DNA from: JAVRLB01 sp049965455
GTDB lineage: Archaea; Thermoplasmatota; Thermoplasmata; Thermoplasmatales; ARK-15
Reading direction: 5' to 3'
DNA: 15,133 nucleotides
NCBI GenBank assembly: GCA_049965455.1
Contig: JBMFWH010000032.1
Coordinates: forward strand, 1 to 15,133
Shown here: one piece after another, positions 14,675 through 15,133 of the stretch
Position numbering within the stretch: the stretch's first letter is position 1
Layout: each line of letters starts with the position of its first letter
Notes under the pieces: generated by a model
What the model saw: only the letters and a program-made list of their open reading frames with translations
The model's database searches: none
Told to the model about the DNA's origin: nothing
Program-made: the position numbers and the translations under genes

Positions 14675-14781
14675 TGGGACATAAGTCTTTTTTACTCTCC
14701 CATCAAAAAAATGTTGTGAAGCGTTCCTATACATATTTGCGCAGTTGATATCCTATCTTCTCTTCTTTGACTTATGTCCCA
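14675..14781. repeat. 13-bp perfect inverted repeat across the end of the 131-residue gene
   Basis: TGGGACATAAGTC at 14675-14687 is the exact reverse complement of 14769-14781. The right arm lies inside the coding sequence (Trp-Asp-Ile-Ser) and the left arm lies just beyond the stop codon. A transcript of the gene could therefore fold its 3' end into a long-range stem with an 81-base loop that encloses the stop codon. Confidence 0.6.
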
Positions 14782-15087
14782 CCCAAATTCTCTTTTGTCT
14801 ACTGAAAATCCAGTCTCTGAGTTCTCTCTCCTGAAGTACTCTTTTAGATATTTATACGGATCTTCCATCAAATATTTGATCATCTCTTTCCATTTTACTG
14901 GGCCCTGTATTGTTGCATTCTTTTTTGGTATTATGTATATTGTTGCGTCTTCAGGATAATCGCCGGTTATTGACTGCCCTGAATAATACTGGTCCAATCT
15001 CGCACTGTTTATCTTCAACCCCAGCTCTTTCAACATTATCATCGCTTTATTGTATGCATCTCTGGTTTGCTGGAGGATATACCACAT
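14692..15087 (-). CDS. uncharacterised 131-residue protein
   Basis: I do not recognise this protein. It begins MWYILQQTRDAYNKAMIMLK, contains a beta-like DATIYIIPKKN segment near residues 47-57, and a helical, charged middle (KWKEMIKYLMEDPYKYLKEYFRRE, about 65-88) with no signal peptide or membrane helix. The C-terminus holds GWDISQRREDRIS and ends FLMGE. The frame has a stop four codons upstream of the ATG at 15085-15087, so it does not start earlier and is complete. It runs toward the KaiC-like gene in the same direction, with 71 bases between, but that gene has its own TATA box. Function is unknown; a soluble alpha/beta protein is the most that can be said. Confidence 0.6.
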   Translation of the reverse strand: MWYILQQTRDAYNKAMIMLKELGLKINSARLDQYYSGQSITGDYPEDATIYIIPKKNATIQGPVKWKEMIKYLMEDPYKYLKEYFRRENSETGFSVDKREFGWDISQRREDRISTAQICIGTLHNIFLMGE

Positions 15088-15133
15088 ATAAAACTAATAA
15101 AAGGAGTAATAATAGTTGCAGAAAAGCATAGGA

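Noticed and set aside
1..15133. CRISPR array, integrase, transposase, or prophage
   Set aside because: I saw no regularly spaced direct repeats and no recognisable mobile-element genes; the VirB4-like pair has no relaxase or integrase nearby.

Overview
This AT-rich window looks archaeal and chromosomal. It carries an archaeal-type prolyl-tRNA synthetase, a Hel308 helicase, a RecJ/GAN-like DHH nuclease, archaeal EF-1beta next to its usual zinc-ribbon partner, and purS beside a small-type purL. TATA-like boxes lie about 23-30 bases upstream of several start codons, which fits leaderless transcription. Two tRNA genes lack an encoded CCA. The gene set and style suggest Euryarchaeota, perhaps Thermoplasmata. 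That placement is inference from family resemblance, not from a search.

Layout. 1-460: the edge of an unknown gene, then a stretch with nested inverted repeats that could be a structured RNA or a decayed element, then featureless AT-rich DNA. 489-668: a 59-residue two-helix membrane protein that is easy to miss. 665-5997 (minus strand): recJ-like nuclease, tRNA-Ala(CGC), hel308 and proS, in transcription order. hel308 starts only 11 bases after the tRNA. 6083-6531 (plus): zinc-ribbon protein and EF-1beta, transcribed divergently from the nuclease. 6528-7388 (minus): htpX protease. 7532-7616 (minus): tRNA-Leu(CAG). 7843-13149 (plus): purS, purL, a PrgI/VirB4-N-like membrane protein and a membrane-anchored VirB4/HerA-like ATPase, closely spaced enough to be one operon. 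13139-15087 (minus): a KaiC/GvpD-like tandem P-loop protein and an unrecognised 131-residue protein.

Functionally, most of the window is housekeeping: translation (ProRS, EF-1beta, two tRNAs), fork repair (Hel308 and the DHH nuclease), purine synthesis (PurS and PurL of the FGAM synthase complex, with no purQ here) and membrane protein quality control (HtpX). The unusual part is the two-gene type IV secretion-like module at 10454-13149. The N-terminal region normally found in VirB4/TraC appears to be split between the two proteins: one part is joined to a PrgI-like membrane segment, the other follows four transmembrane helices in the ATPase. No relaxase, VirD4, pilin or integrase is visible, so it resembles a resident DNA- or protein-translocation device, conceivably analogous to the archaeal Ced/Ted DNA importers, more than a mobile plasmid. 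Three convergent gene pairs overlap at their 3' ends, which indicates a compact genome.
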